DNA of 64,000 nucleotides from Lunularia cruciata. Lineage: Eukaryota; Streptophyta; Marchantiopsida; Lunulariales; Lunulariaceae. This document shows positions 1 to 12,817 of this stretch, one piece after another; the stretch's first letter is position 1, and the number at the start of each line of letters is the position of its first letter. The position numbers and the translations under genes are program-made. The DNA lies in assembly GCA_948567375.1 (NCBI GenBank), contig OX419756.1, positions 52,776,333 through 52,840,332 of the forward strand. Reading direction: 5' to 3'. The notes beneath the pieces were generated by a model. The model was not told the origin of the DNA. It worked only from the letters and a program-made list of their open reading frames with translations, and made no database searches.

Positions 1-2040
1 GGTATCTACGTCCAATAATTCAGAATGCAGTTTCAAATACTTTAGGAATATGTTTTGCTAACCTCTCTCTACATATTTTCTTTATCTTCTCCTTAGCATC
101 GGTGTATCGCCCTGGTGGCTATTCTGGTTTCAACGTTCGAGCCCCTTTCGAACTGCATCGTTATACGAAACACTCATATCGGGTGCGACATTCAGCTCTC
201 TGCGATAAGGAGTAAGTGACGTCAACATGCAAGAAACTGACCTTCAACCTGACGCGTGATTGCCGTACGCAGACGGTTTGCGTTTTGTCGAACGCAAAAT
301 TATGAGAATCGCCGTTGAAGTCTGTCCACTTGGAGACGACGACAACGGAGCTAGTAACTTGAGTTCACTGGTCTCCGTGGTGTGACTGCGGTATTGAGCC
401 GGAATGCCATAGAAAAGTCTAGAGTACGTGTGTTATGCAAGCTCGGAGCAACCGGCAGATACAGCAATTCGAACCGACCGAGGGGACGGGAAAATCGGGA
501 CACAGAGATAAACTCTGAATAAAAACTGGACGCGAAAATGACCCGATAGTGTACAAACCCGAATATTCTTGAAAAACTTGCTAGACTTTTGAGATAACCG
601 GTAACCTATGGTTTGAGCTAAAATTCCTTCAGCGCGGTTACCCGAGGCTGTCAGACATTTAATGAATCCTCGTGCCGTCCAACACAAAGTTCTGCATGTT
701 AAAATGTTACCCTGCGACGTTATTCCCGACATGAACAAAGAAGAATGTCAAACCAATTCCTCTGTTTGACTTTAGAATTCCAGCCCACATGCTGGTCGGT
801 CAGCCTTCCAAGAGAATCCACGGCGAGAGCAATTGTCCAAGATTTCAGGGATGGCGGTGGCCGGTGAAGAGTCTCATTGTGTCCGGGACGTTCAGTCGAC
901 GATTTAAGTTCGACTCTGTACCAGGATGTTTACTCGCATCCATACATGCATGGATCGCAGTTTCGATGATGTATGTATGGTAAATGCTTGATTTGCACTC
1001 CTCTTCATGTGCAGAGAACATCCATACATATACTAGAGCAGGTAGACGATGACTTTGTGTTCTGGTCTTGACTGTAAAATTGGTTAGAACTATCATAACC
1101 ACCATTAATAAACTGCTGAGCACGATTCCATCGCCCCGACTTTCTTCAGGTTCATGTCGACATCATTGCAAGTACATACATACAGTGCTGGCAAGACCTC
1201 TGCGAGCAATTACAAAATCTGGCGCTTTCCTGGATCGCGCAGTCTTTACATATATCTGGTAGTGTTGCGGCTAAATACAAGAAGGCGTATAGAATCTTTA
1301 TATCCATACTGGGATGTCGTCACGCCAATTCACAAGTATTGGATCTGCTGTGTAGAAGTTCGGATCTATTTTGCGTGCAACTAACGGTAGAATAAGCCAT
1401 GTTTTTGTGAAGTAGCTCTAATTAAAGTCATTTTTGTAGCTAAAATGCAGTTGAAGTTTGGAAGACGAGTCTAAATCAGTGAATGCTATCATAACAAAAT
1501 TCTATAGGCGAAGGAACTTGTTCTCTAATATTTATCTTGGTTAATTTATTTTGGCTTGGTGGAAGTGGAGTTGTAGGTGTGCTTGGTTCTTTACATCTTT
1601 TCCTTTTTCTGTCTCAAGGGAGATTCTATTTTATTTTGACAAGATACTTTGTGCCTACGACCTCTTATTTAGCACCTACTTACTTATTCCTTAAAGATGT
1701 CTTCCTTCCACAGTTTTGTACATTTGATAGTACTATGTGTTACACTGCCTCCATTTTAGTAGGATCAAAAATACTCCCACAGCTCTATGATGAGTGATGT
1801 AGCTTTTCTTTTAGTTGTGAGAGGATGATCTCATGCATTAAGAGGCTATGGTGCAATCAACTTCTTTTAGGCACATGGATGTTAGTGGGTAGATTCTTAT
1901 TATTACAACATGGTTTTCCTTTTCTCCTATTACCCACAATAGCTATAGATTTAAGGACATTTGATTTTAAAGTATGTCTTTGGTTGACTGGGAACAAGAT
2001 CCTTCAGAATACGGTGTTCTTCCTTCCTTTAATAACTTCA
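1..2040. other. Left flank, no gene assigned
   Basis: This stretch is moderately GC-rich up to about 1.4 kb and then turns AT-rich. Several open frames of 60-100 codons exist on both strands (the longest is 433-738, minus), but none shows a family motif. A short imperfect palindrome around CATACATGCATGG lies near 940-960, and related CATACATAC strings recur at 970-1180. It may hold exons of a gene that begins outside the window; I cannot support one. Confidence 0.4.
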
Positions 2041-2185
2041 AGGAAGTTGGCTCGATAAGAATCTTCCGTAACTGCGGAGATACTTGCTTACCTGGATAAA
2101 GAATCCGGACTACGTCAGGTTCCGGATTGGAGAGTACATACAGGTGTAACCAGGTAAGGAACACACGAGTCTCCTGGAGTACAGG

Positions 2186-2689
2186 TTATCTGCAGGGACG
2201 CTCGTACGCGCTGCACGCCCGAGCGACTACCACTGTCACCTCCGGATAAAAAGTAAGTCCATTGGACAATAGTATTTCCTGGAATCCTTGTTTATCCGCA
2301 GGAATATTCAGGTGCAGCGGCTGATCCACATAGACTGAAATCCTCTTGCCGCCGGGAAGACACCCAACCCGACGGGGAATCTCAATCCCTCGCCGGATCT
2401 CTGGTCCTGTCGGCGGCACAGGGGTCTCTCGCGCCAAAGTGAAAAGGACACTGAGGGCGGGAAAGCGAGAGCCAGTATTAATATAGACGGAAGGTAGAGG
2501 GAGCGGTAGTATGGGGAATTGGGCCTGACTGTCATGAATTGGCGCGTGAGAGTAAGTCGTTGGTAGCAGAAGGCCGCAGAAGGGTCGAAATGGCCGCCAA
2601 CTCGCTAGTTTTAGGAACCATACCAGATGGAGTTCTGCAGATAGAAATCGCTGCCCCCACGTACGCACCACTAGCCCACGTATACACAC
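2186..2689 (-). other. Unassigned GC-rich open frame, possibly promoter or leader DNA
   Basis: A 167-codon open frame on the minus strand lies in a GC-rich patch (about 2.05-2.76 kb) that stands out from its surroundings. It has proline-rich and basic stretches and no motif I recognise. The patch ends in an ACGT-core minisatellite and sits just upstream of the plus-strand membrane-protein frame at 3001, so it may be the promoter or 5' leader of that gene and not coding. Both readings are inference. Confidence 0.2.
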
Positions 2690-2760
2690 TCCCTAGACCA
2701 CGTATACACCCCTGAGCCCACGTATACACACTCCCTATCCCACGTATACAGCCCCTAGCA
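2652..2760 (+). repeat. Minisatellite with five ACGTGG (ABRE-like) cores
   Basis: About five imperfect units of 19-22 bp are built on CCCACGTATAC plus a CCCTAG-type spacer. CCACGT occurs at 2657, 2676, 2698, 2718 and 2740, so ACGTGG recurs on the minus strand at close to two helical turns. ACGTGG is the core of plant abscisic-acid response elements bound by bZIP factors. The array ends about 240 bp before the ATG at 3001. The repeat is seen directly; a regulatory role is inferred from position and motif. Confidence 0.6.
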
Positions 2761-3000
2761 GTTTTAGTTGACTGGTCTCAAGGTTGGAACTCGAGTGAAG
2801 GTGTCCAACAAATCCATTCTAAGACCCGTAAACCCATATAAATTCTTAGAATGTACACCCTGTCTAGATTTATGGACACAGGACTCGTGATTGTGCCGAA
2901 GCCATTCAGCATATTATCTCGGTACAACCGTCGATTGTCAACTTGAGACCTGGGTTGGGTGATCAAGAGCGACATATTGATTTGGCGCACTGAAGGCAAG

Positions 3001-3627
3001 ATGAATCAGGGTGTGGAGTTCATCTGGTTCCGACTTATTCGCTGTCTTAGTGATCTTCAGCTTAGATTTGACACTCTACCTAACCCGACCATCTTTGCAG
3101 GTGCAGCTCCGGCTTTTCTGATTGCCGTCTTGCAGGGGTTGCCGGGTATTGGAAAACTGTCTCCCATTTCATCTTCAATCGGCTTTGCTCTTCTTGGATT
3201 CGGCATTACTTGCAGTGTTGTTGAATTTATCTGTCATTGGTTCTGGAAGTACCAGTTAACTACTGAGTTAAAGAAAGCTACGAGTTACGAGACTATCGAG
3301 ACTCTACGACAAGGTTCTGCGCTGTTCATCTGCAGGGAAGCATTGAATCATGTTCAGCTTTTCTCCAAGCGGTATGTCCAGTGTGTGGGAATTCTAGCGG
3401 TCTGCTTCGTCGCTCATCTCTCCGGCTTCATCTGCATAATCATTGCTGGAACTCACTTTCAGAGTCAAGAGAGCAAAGTGGCGATTTTGACCTTGTTCAT
3501 GACAGTTTTGATTCCTGTGATATTTCTAGACCATTTTCTTGCCGAATTTTTTCAAAGTCACTTTGACAGCGGACATCGGTACAGTCTAGTGGAACTCAAC
3601 TTGGCAGAGTTTGTCGATCGCAGCTAA
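3001..3627 (+). CDS. Predicted four-helix membrane protein, unknown family
   Basis: This uninterrupted frame of 208 residues starts at the ATG at 3001; the frame is open upstream to about 2959, but without an earlier ATG. Four hydrophobic segments are visible at about residues 31-51, 60-82, 126-149 and 160-176. A charged, helix-prone loop (about 83-125, many K, E and R) separates the pairs. The C-terminus is acidic and polar. No signal peptide or catalytic motif is seen, and I do not recognise the family. Base composition is richer in G+C than the spacer on either side, which favours a real gene. It could be one exon of a longer gene. The ABRE-like minisatellite lies 240-350 bp upstream. Confidence 0.5.
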   Translation: MNQGVEFIWFRLIRCLSDLQLRFDTLPNPTIFAGAAPAFLIAVLQGLPGIGKLSPISSSIGFALLGFGITCSVVEFICHWFWKYQLTTELKKATSYETIETLRQGSALFICREALNHVQLFSKRYVQCVGILAVCFVAHLSGFICIIIAGTHFQSQESKVAILTLFMTVLIPVIFLDHFLAEFFQSHFDSGHRYSLVELNLAEFVDRS

Positions 3628-4044
3628 GAAATGCAATAGCTGCCGTGAGTCAGCTGAGTTAGCTAAGCTTAGCTATCTTTCCTAATGCCGCGACCATTGC
3701 CCCGGCTCGTGACCATGCACGACTGTATTGAGCTCTCCAAAGACTTATACTGGCAGTGTACAGAGTGTGAATCAGGATGATTTTGTGTCAGCCATCAGAT
3801 CCTCTCTTCGCCCGAAGGTGCCAAACCGTGTCCCAGCGATGCAACCTCGTGTCTTTTCCTTTCCGGCGTATTTTTGAGTTTGAATATCAAGGCGTGTCAA
3901 AATTGAATGTCTGCTGAAAATTCTTAGTACTCAATCGGCGAAGGTGTCACTGAACCCCCTACAAGATTTTAATTTGACCTTCCCTGGTGATGCTATGCAG
4001 ACAGTAGTTGGACGGCAGATTAATCTGTGGGGGGAGTACACTGA

Positions 4045-4389
4045 ATATCACCCTCTATTTCATCTAGCATCTCCTCTCCCGATTCCACAGACAGTGTTCG
4101 CATTGCATACAATTTCCCCATTGAAGATGTCACCTTGGATTTAGATAATACCATGCACGGCAGCAGCGGAATTCCTGGTAAGGGGGATTTGACAAAATGG
4201 AACAGCCCTATGAGTCAATATCTGCAATTTCGCTATTTCCTTAGTGATATCATCAGAGTTTTCCTTGGCCAGAAGAATTACAGACCGAATGAGAGAATCC
4301 TTTCGCATAGTAGGAGTAGCTCAATCGCATCGTCACTTTTGGTTATTCCTGTAGAAGTGAAACGTTCTGTTATCGGAGATCGAACATAA
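4045..4389 (+). other. Unassigned open frame, possible exon
   Basis: The frame is open for 114 codons after a TGA at 4042; its first ATG is at 4153. The upstream part is Ser/Asp-rich and leads into an N-F-P-I-E-D-V-T-L-D-L stretch. The downstream part has a basic Ser-rich segment ending in I-G-D-R-T. No family is recognised. It could be an exon of the gene at 3001 or of a separate gene, or chance. A smaller open frame at 4563-4778 is equally anonymous. Confidence 0.22.
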
Positions 4390-4799
4390 CTAACAACATG
4401 CTATAAGCGATGAGATAGACAATAAGGAAGAGGACGCATATTCATTTCAAATGCCATACCAACATACATGATAGAATGGATTCGACGGGAAGAGTCTCGT
4501 AAATGTAAGCGCGATCTAATTCAGAAGCCAGACATATCTAATCTTTACGTGATTTTCGACATGTGCGGATAAGCCCCAAAACCTTGACTACAAGTCATAT
4601 GATTCTCATGGACAGTGTCTGGGAACTCCACAGAGACGCACCGCAAGAACTTATAGTCGTTCGAAGTAACTTGCAGGTGACTATAATCCCGGCAATGGTA
4701 AAACTGAATGATGAATCTTTAAGTACCTCTGAGATCTTAATCCACGTCTACGGCTACGTTCCCGTAACTGTGCTCTAGCTCCTCGTCAGGTCAAGCTGC

Positions 4800-6368
4800 A
4801 AAAGCCCGATTTACTGGATTCTGCAGAGTCATTAGAGGGTTTCATTTACAAATTTATCCGTTAATAACTTTTACGGAATGCTGTCCTTTTTAAATAAATT
4901 CTCTTGTTTTTCGTCAATTATTCTGTCCAGGCTTTATACAAATATTTGGAAAAAAAGAATTTCAATCTCGCGGCAGCTTGCTTTTATGCGGTGTTCTATT
5001 AATATTTATGGATAGTAGTCATCCTATTCATATAGCGAATTTGAAAGTTTCGAATTGAAACCGTCTGCAACACCCATCTCCATTGAAAGGGACGATAATG
5101 TGTAGCCAATGAAGAATAATGCGATAGAGGGTTCAATTGAGATTGTATGGATACTTTTCAAGTTTACATTTTAAATCATATGGACGTTTTAAATACATTT
5201 ATGTGATAGGTAAAGAGCGATATATTGTATATATAATTAGGTTATTAGTCCTTTATTTTGATGGGACCTTTATCCATTCTCATAAAATTTAGCCAATATT
5301 TTTTTTGTTAAATCTATATATTCTTGGAAATTCTCGTAAATGATTTTGTGCACATGAGCAACTGTCTCCTTACAGCCATTTAGAGATACCCATAATTTCT
5401 TGTCGAGTTGATCGTTCACCAAAGTCATCCCGCACTATATGCCACTGAAAACCTTCTTTACAGACTATAGGAAACTATTAGAAATTTGACCAATTATTTG
5501 ACAATATATCCGGTAGGCCATCTTTAATCAGGAGCTTGGGTGTGGGATAAGTTTAAAATGTCTACGTTTGGTTAAACATTCAAAAGTCTAGATTTGATAA
5601 AGTTTCAATTTGATTTGATATAATTGTTTAAATTTTAGGTCTGACGTAAAATTATATTTTAAATTGAAATTATATATATAATATTATTTTATAATATGAA
5701 TACATACGAAATGAGTTCTTAAATTTTTTTATATTCAAAGAGTATCGGAAAATAAGATCAATAAATTAAAGGATTTTATTATCATGTAATCGCAGAAAAA
5801 TGCTATATATTTATCACTTGTATTTTAGAGTCCTTAACTTACTATGCTAAAAGTACATATAATTCTAATGTATAGAAAGTGTGATCAGAGTTCTACCACT
5901 ACTCTAAGGCACGTTCCTGTTGAAAATGGATTCAGGACGTGCACTTCACTTTTGTAGACTAAGTACATGTGCAACCACTGAATATGCTCTGTCAAGAAAA
6001 AGATTCCATAATTGCATTTTGATTCATTATTGTTGTCCCATATTTTTGCTAAAAATGGATTCTAAATTTGTAGTTTTTGTTCGTATACTGTTACATTTTG
6101 TCTTGCTACTTTGTTTTTATAAACTAAACTATGACACCGTGCTACTTCTTGCGTGTTCATATTTATGATCCGCTTTTGATCAAAAGTAATGTTTGAGATA
6201 TTTGACTTGACTATTATAGTATTTATATTCTTGTTTCATAAACGGTTTGAAATAAAATATTCAATCTCCTTTGAGTAGTGGGAAAATTATAAAATCAACC
6301 TACAACTTAATTGAATTTTAACAATTTTCAACAGCTCTACGTTGCATAAAATTGAGGTGAGAAACCAA
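4800..6368. other. AT-rich spacer
   Basis: This strongly AT-rich DNA has many TATA/ATAT runs (for example around 5220-5240 and 5640-5700). I see no coding signal or recognised repeat. It ends at the ATTTA target duplication of the copia element. Confidence 0.6.
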
Positions 6369-6373
6369 ATTTA

Positions 6374-6598
6374 TCAAGATCCAGTTCAGTAATACATAGG
6401 AAATACATGCATCATCGTAGACACAAGAGAATACTTGGTTCACAGGCTCATTGAGGCTATGTCCACAGGAACACACTAGTAGCTTTATTGATAATGAAAC
6501 TAATGTGTCATAGAGAGCTTCTACCAGCTCTCTTATATAGTAGTCCAGCCTAAGACTAACTAACTAGAGTTACTCAAAACCTGAGTTAACTCCTAACA
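6374..6598 (-). repeat. Copia 3' LTR
   Basis: On the minus strand it starts TGTTAGGAGTT and ends near CTTGA. A TATA-like segment (CTATATAAGAGAG, minus) lies near 6530-6545. The purine tract GAGGGAGAT directly precedes it on the minus strand (6599-6612). Confidence 0.88.
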
Positions 6599-7173
6599 AT
6601 CTCCCTCTTGACTCATGTCTTGGGGGAAGTTTACCTCTATAACCTATATGATTACTCTGCGGTAAGTCCTAGAAGGAAGCCTAACATAAGTCCCTCTGTA
6701 AACTAGAGTTAACTAGAACTAAACCGTAGCCTAAACAAGATAGAGTAAAATCATATATAGAGATAACACAACTGCTAGGCTACTCTCCTTGTGCCCATAT
6801 GCAACACCTGCAGTTTGACACAATGTCTCAAAAACCTCTCCAAAGAAATCATTTTTGTAATAGCATCAGCAAGGTTGAGCTTATTGTCAATCTTGACTAG
6901 CTCAATCATTTTTTCAAACACAACATGTATGAGAAAATGATACCTGGTGTTGATGTGCTTCACTCTACTGTCCATTACCTAATTCATAGCTAGATGTAAA
7001 GCACTCTAGCTATCACAATGAAGATTCAAAATGCCATGTGTCAATCCATCTTTGTGATAAGGTTGTTCAACCAGATTGCTTCCTTTTCTGCTTCCGCTAC
7101 CGCTACATACTCAACGTCTGAAGTAGACTGAGCTACGCACTTCTGCAACATAGATCTCCAACTTGTGCATCCA

Positions 7174-7908
7174 TGTAATACCAAGGGTTAGCCATATGAT
7201 CTAGATGTGAAATTCGGTTTGGTAACTTCTAGAATGATGTTATACATGATGGTCAAAATAGATCAGATAGAAGTATCACCAAAAGAGTACTTCTACTAAT
7301 AGGGCAGAAACCAAAATAGACTTGAGAACCTTAGAACTAATAGCTAGACATATGATTTAAATGTGAGAATTGGTTTGGTAACATCTGGAAGGATGTTACA
7401 CATGATGCACTAAACAGATCAGAAAGAGGTATTACAAAAAGGGGACTTCTACTAATAGAGTAGGAACCCAAATATGCCTGAAATCTTTGAAGGCAATTTC
7501 GGAGGCCTAAACGGATGAATTAGGCCTCAAAAATGTTCCCCCCCCCCAATAAAGGGAAGGCTGGCCTTCCCTCCCTCCTGCTTTGTCTCGTTGAGAGCTT
7601 TCCAACAGTACCTTACTCACGTGATTCTGAGATTCCTACAGGAAGATTCCCTAAAACATTCCCTCCAGCCAAAGCTTGTTTGACCAACCAGATAGGACCT
7701 AGACCAGACAGGTCACCCATCCAAGTAAGTAATCCAAGGGTGGAGCTTGCTGACATGTCACCTATCTGTGTCCCTAATCCTATGGTGGAGCTTCCTTGGA
7801 GGAGATCCTCTTTGTATATATAATAAAGAGAAGGTGCTCCCTTGGGGCATCGAATGTTTGAGTGTGCAATCTGTGTTTTCTCTCTTCTCTTGTCCTTGGA
7901 GTATTACA
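7174..7908 (+). repeat. Solo LTR, TGTAATAC family, long form
   Basis: The LTR runs from TGTAATACC to GTATTACA, 735 bp, between perfect 5-bp duplications ATCCA (7169-7173 and 7909-7913). It interrupts the copia element and is younger than it. In its own transcriptional sense (plus) it carries a TATATAATAAAGAG box near 7816. It has the doubled first module: a second start-like segment AATAGCTAGACATATG begins near 7338. Confidence 0.9.
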
Positions 7909-7913
7909 ATCCA

Positions 7914-10900
7914 CTTGCAAGTGTGAACACATGCCCAATCATAGATTTTCTCCCATCCAGAACTTATCCATAATCAGCATCTACATAGCCAATAAGTGAT
8001 TGGCATTATAGGATTCAACATCAAACACAAGGCCAAAATCCAACATACCCTCAAGATATCTGAGGATCCACTTCAGAGCTTCCCAATGTATTCTCCCTAG
8101 ATTTGACATGTATTTGCTAGTCTTGCCCATAGCTAGAGCAATGTCAAGCCTAGTGCAAATTATCAAAAACATGAGAATTCCCACTACCTTGTCAGAGTGG
8201 ATCTTGGACATCAAACCTTTTCCCATAGCATCTGTTGGACAAAGAGCTAATGAAAGCTTGAAGTGAGGAGCTAAAGGAGTACTCACAACCTTGCAATTCT
8301 CCATATTAAATCTTGCAAGTACCTTTCTAGCATACTTCCCTTGAGTTAACCATAGCTTCCCATCCTCCAAATTTCTTTGGATCTCCATCCCCAAAATCCT
8401 CCTTGTGATACCAAGATCTTTCATTCTAAACCTAGAACTGAAGAGAGCTTTGAGCTTATCAACATCAAATCTGTTCCTAACTGCAATAAGCATATTATCC
8501 ATATAGAGTACCAGAATAATGAAGCCAAAGAATTCATTACTCACCTTTTTCATGTATACACAAGGATCAAACACATTTTGTTAATCCTTGTGACCTCATG
8601 AAATCATCAAACCATTTGTTCCACTATCTAGGGGCTTGCTTCAATCCATACAAGGATTTAGTGACCTACAAACCAGATCTTCTTAGCTTTTCTTCACAAT
8701 GCCCATAGGCTATCTCATGAAGATCACTACATATAAATTTACATAGAGGAAAGCAGTGACAACATCTATTTGATCTAGGATAAGACCAAAGAAAGTCACA
8801 AGTACACACAATAAGCAAAATAGTGGCATACTTAGCAACCGGAGAGTAGACCTCATTGTACTCCACACCTTTTTCAAGCAAATAGTGGCATACTTAGCAA
8901 CCAGAGAGTAGACCTCATTGTACTCCACACCTTTTTCTTGTGTGAATCCCTTGGTCACCAACCTCGCCTTATAGATCTTCTTTTCTCCATCAATAGGCTA
9001 TCTTTCAATTTGTAGACACACTTACTATCCACCAGTTATAGATGTTTTGGGAGCTTCACTAACTCCCAAGTCTTGTTGTCAATCAATGATTGCATCTCCC
9101 TCTACATTTCTGCATTTTATTCAAGCTTGTCCATCAAAGCTTGAGACTCATTGTATGAAGAAGGTTCCTCTTCTTCCAAGCTCAAGGCCATACCATCATC
9201 ATCAAGAGAAGGATATCCTTGTCTCCTAATTGTATTGAATCAGCCCATTTTTCCAAAAAATTTAGGAGCACAAATAGAGCATTCAAACATCCTCCTTGTT
9301 GATGACTTCACTGGATTTCTTGTGTTGGCATGTGTTGAGGTTCACCAATCTCCTCACACTCTTGTAATTCCCCAATTTGGGAAACTTGCTCCTTTGTGGG
9401 AGCACCTCCTTGTGCCTCATCATGAAAACCATCATAATTAATCTCCCCCTCAACAATATTTAGAGGAGATTTTCCAATACAAGGAACTTGAGCTTTCTCC
9501 CCCTGGTTGATGATTTAGACTCATTAAACAAGACATCTCTATGACAATCAATTTATAGGTGAGGGGATCCCGCAACTTGTAACCCTTCACACCACTTTGG
9601 TAGCCAAGAAAAACACATTTCTTGGAAGTAAGATCCAGCTTAGATCTACTTCCCTTGGGATATGAGAAGATATGCATGACATCCAAAGACTACTAAATGA
9701 CTGTAATCTACAGGTCATCCGTTTCTCGGCTCAAATGGTGTGATGTAATTAATTGCACTAGAAGGATAAATATTTATCAAATAAGCTGTAGTGTTGACAA
9801 CTTTAGCCCAAAATGCATGTGATAAACCTAATTGGCTCAACATACTCCTCATCCACTCCAATAGTGTTTGATTGAGCCACTTAGCAACACTATTTTGTTG
9901 TGGAGTATATACTATAGTGAGATGGCAAGGTATCCACTCTTGTTCACAATACATCTCAAATTCTCCATAAGTATATTCCCCACCATTATTTGATTGCAAA
10001 AATCTCACTTTCTACCAGCCTGAGTCTCAACTTGGGCTTTCCACTTTGTGAAAGTGACAAAGACCTTAGAATTCTTATGTAGGAAATAAATCCATATAGA
10101 CCTCAAATAATCATTGATGAAATCATACATAATACATAATATAGCTTTCTAGAATGTGAGGGAGTAGGAGGTGGGGCCCCACATGTCACTATGTATAAAA
10201 TCCAAAATTTATTTGGAACTATGAGTTCCAACGCCAAAAGCAGTCCAATGATGCTTCCCTAGTACACAATGCTCATAGAATTCTAAACTACTAGACTAGA
10301 GTGTAGAAATAAAGCCTTTCTTGCAAAGAATAAATACATGCTCTTCTCACTAATGTGACCTAGCCTTGAATGCCACAAGTAGTCAATCATATCATGAGAT
10401 GTAGTAGCATGAGCTCCTCTACAAAAAGTGTTGCCCTCTAGCACATATAGATTCTTGTGCTTATTTCCCTTCAAGATGACTTTTCTCCTAGCAATGACTT
10501 GAAGTACGTCATCGACTACTTCCCATTGATGACCATTTGTATCTAACACGCCAAGAGATATCAAGTTCTTCCTCATGTCAAGGATATGCATGACATTAGT
10601 CAATGTGCACACTAGACCATCAAACATTTGAATCTTAACAGATCCAATGCCTACAATTTGACAAGAGGGATTATTGCTCATCACAATTGAACCGTTTGAT
10701 ATCAAGTAAGAACTAAAGAACTCTCTTTTGTAACACATATGGTATGAACAAGCACAATCTAGAATGCATTCATCTCCCCTTTGTTTAAATGAAGTGCATA
10801 CCATTGGCATTATAGAGCATAGTCGCCATCAAGTCCTCCTCTTCTTCTTCCTTGTTGTCTTTTGCCACATTTGTTGAAAAAGGCTTGACTGCTTTGCCAC

Positions 10901-12230
10901 ACAATATTTCTTGAGGTGGCTAGCTTTTCCACACTTCCAAAAAAGCATGATCTTACTGTCTTGGGATCTTCTCCTAGACCAAGATCTAGTCTTAGATCTC
11001 TGCTCCTCACCATCTATCCGTTTCTGAGTCCTTCCACAATTCACATTCAACATTGTTCCCAATTGCTTGATGACATGTGGCTATAGATGTAAAACCATGG
11101 TGTGTACAACTATCTCCTACATGTCATTCCAATCATCCTCTGACACCAAATCGGTCTTGGGTCTCAACAATTTTCCAAAACCATTGACCTTAAGCATGCC
11201 TTTCACCCGACTCTCACATAGGAGATAATCAGAGCGTCCATCATACTTGGCAATGTTGAATTTGGCACCTCCAAGATTATATGACTGCTATCTCACCTTG
11301 CTTGGCCATACCTCACTTGTTCTCAAAACTTTCCTCCACTTAGCTTGAATAAAGAAGGCAGAGATCAGCTTCATATTCCAGCCTCCAATGTCTGCTTGAT
11401 GGGGACAGGTAGCAAAAGTGGTTCTTGGCAGCTATTGTTGCTTTCACTGTAGGGGTTGCTTTTCTAAGCTTGAGGCTTGAGAAGGTTTTCTAAGCTTGTG
11501 GCTTGAGAAGGTTTTCTCTGCCAATAGGTTTCTTTGCTTTTCCTATCTAAATTACTATTCCACTTGACAATAATGCTTTCAAAGCAAGGTAAATACACAC
11601 TCAAAACTGAGTAGTAGTATGATCTTCCGGACAATTTACTTGCAAGAATAGATCATCCACATAGCTATGCTCTCTAATGATGTAATTCAAGTTGTGTATG
11701 GTAGTATATATGGAAACTAAACTCTTAGGCTACCTTCTCTTCAAAGAAGCTACAGATTCAGACGTCTTGGCCAACTTTGACCAAGATCTAGGCATTGCCC
11801 ACAGCCAATTGTGGAATGATTTAATCTGCACCTTTATTACAATGGAGCTCCTAAATGACCAGCCCAGATATAGAAGTCAACTATTTTGATGATGGAATTA
11901 AACTAGGTAGAAATATTTGGATAGGATAATGGACCTCTATGTAGTACACACATTGATTGTAAAAACATATGAGCTCATGGTATGCACCAAACACAACCCG
12001 TTTGGTATGCTTGTTAACTGCAAAAACATATGAACTTTGGGTATGCACCAAACACAACCCACTGGTATGCATCTTACGTGAGGGGATGGGCACAACAGCC
12101 AGTAAATATGCTCTTATCACATCTTGTAGAACACTTTGTTACTATCCTCAACATGCAGAACATCTCATTCTCTATTTACAAGGCTTTTTGAATCACGCAA
12201 CCACAAACTCTCAATTTTGAGATAGGATGT
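7914..12230 (-). mobile_element. Copia pol and late gag region
   Basis: Decayed pol region of the copia element at 6374-14153, read on the minus strand. Family signatures are visible: the integrase stretch T-P-Q-Q-N near 9900, the RT stretch V-L-Y-M-D-N-M-L-I near 8500 (the copia Y-V-D-D box region), and the knuckle K-C-G-K-x-S-H-L-K-K-Y-C near 10900. At about 11.95-12.08 kb a roughly 66-bp unit around GGTATGCACCAAACACAACC occurs twice in DNA with no recognisable frame. The region is broken in many places. Confidence 0.8.
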
Positions 12231-12817
12231 TGTAATATGTCTAGCTAGATATATTATCTAGAGGTTAAAATTAGCTTGGTAATATCTAGAAGGATGTTGT
12301 GTATGATGGGCTAACTAGATCAGATGGAGGCGTCACTAAAAGAGTACTTCTACTAATAAGGCATAAGTTGAAAATAGCCTAAACACTTTAGAGCCAATTT
12401 TGGAGGCCTAAAAGGATGAATTGGGCCTCAAAAATGAAAATAATTTCCTCCTCTAAAAAAAAAACTTGCCTTCTCCCCCCCATGGTTCATCTCATTCAAA
12501 GCTTTCCAACAGTACCTCATCCACATGATTCTAAGCTTCCTACAAGAAAATTCTCTAAAGATTCCCTCTAGTAAAACCTATTTGACCAACTAGATAGGAC
12601 AAGGATTGATATGTCACCCATCCATGCAACTAATCTAAGGGTGGAGCTTGCTAACATGTTACCAATCCATGTATATGATCCAAGGGTGGAGCTTCTTTGG
12701 AGGGGGTCCTCTTTGCTATATAATAAAGAGCATGTGCTCCTTTGAGGGCATCGGATTATTGAGTATGAAACTTGTGTTTTCTCTCTTGTAGAGTTGTCTT
12801 GTCCGTGGAATATTACA
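12231..12817 (+). repeat. Solo LTR, TGTAATAC family, short form
   Basis: 587 bp from TGTAATATG to ATATTACA, flanked by perfect duplications GATGT (12226-12230 and 12818-12822). A TATATAATAAAGAG box lies near 12717. It has a single first module, so it is the short form. It is nested in the 5' part of the copia element. Confidence 0.9.

Noticed and set aside
3661-3674. Perfect palindrome AGCTAAGCTTAGCT after the membrane-protein stop
   Set aside because: It is short and has no U-run or meaning as a terminator in a nuclear plant genome; likely chance.
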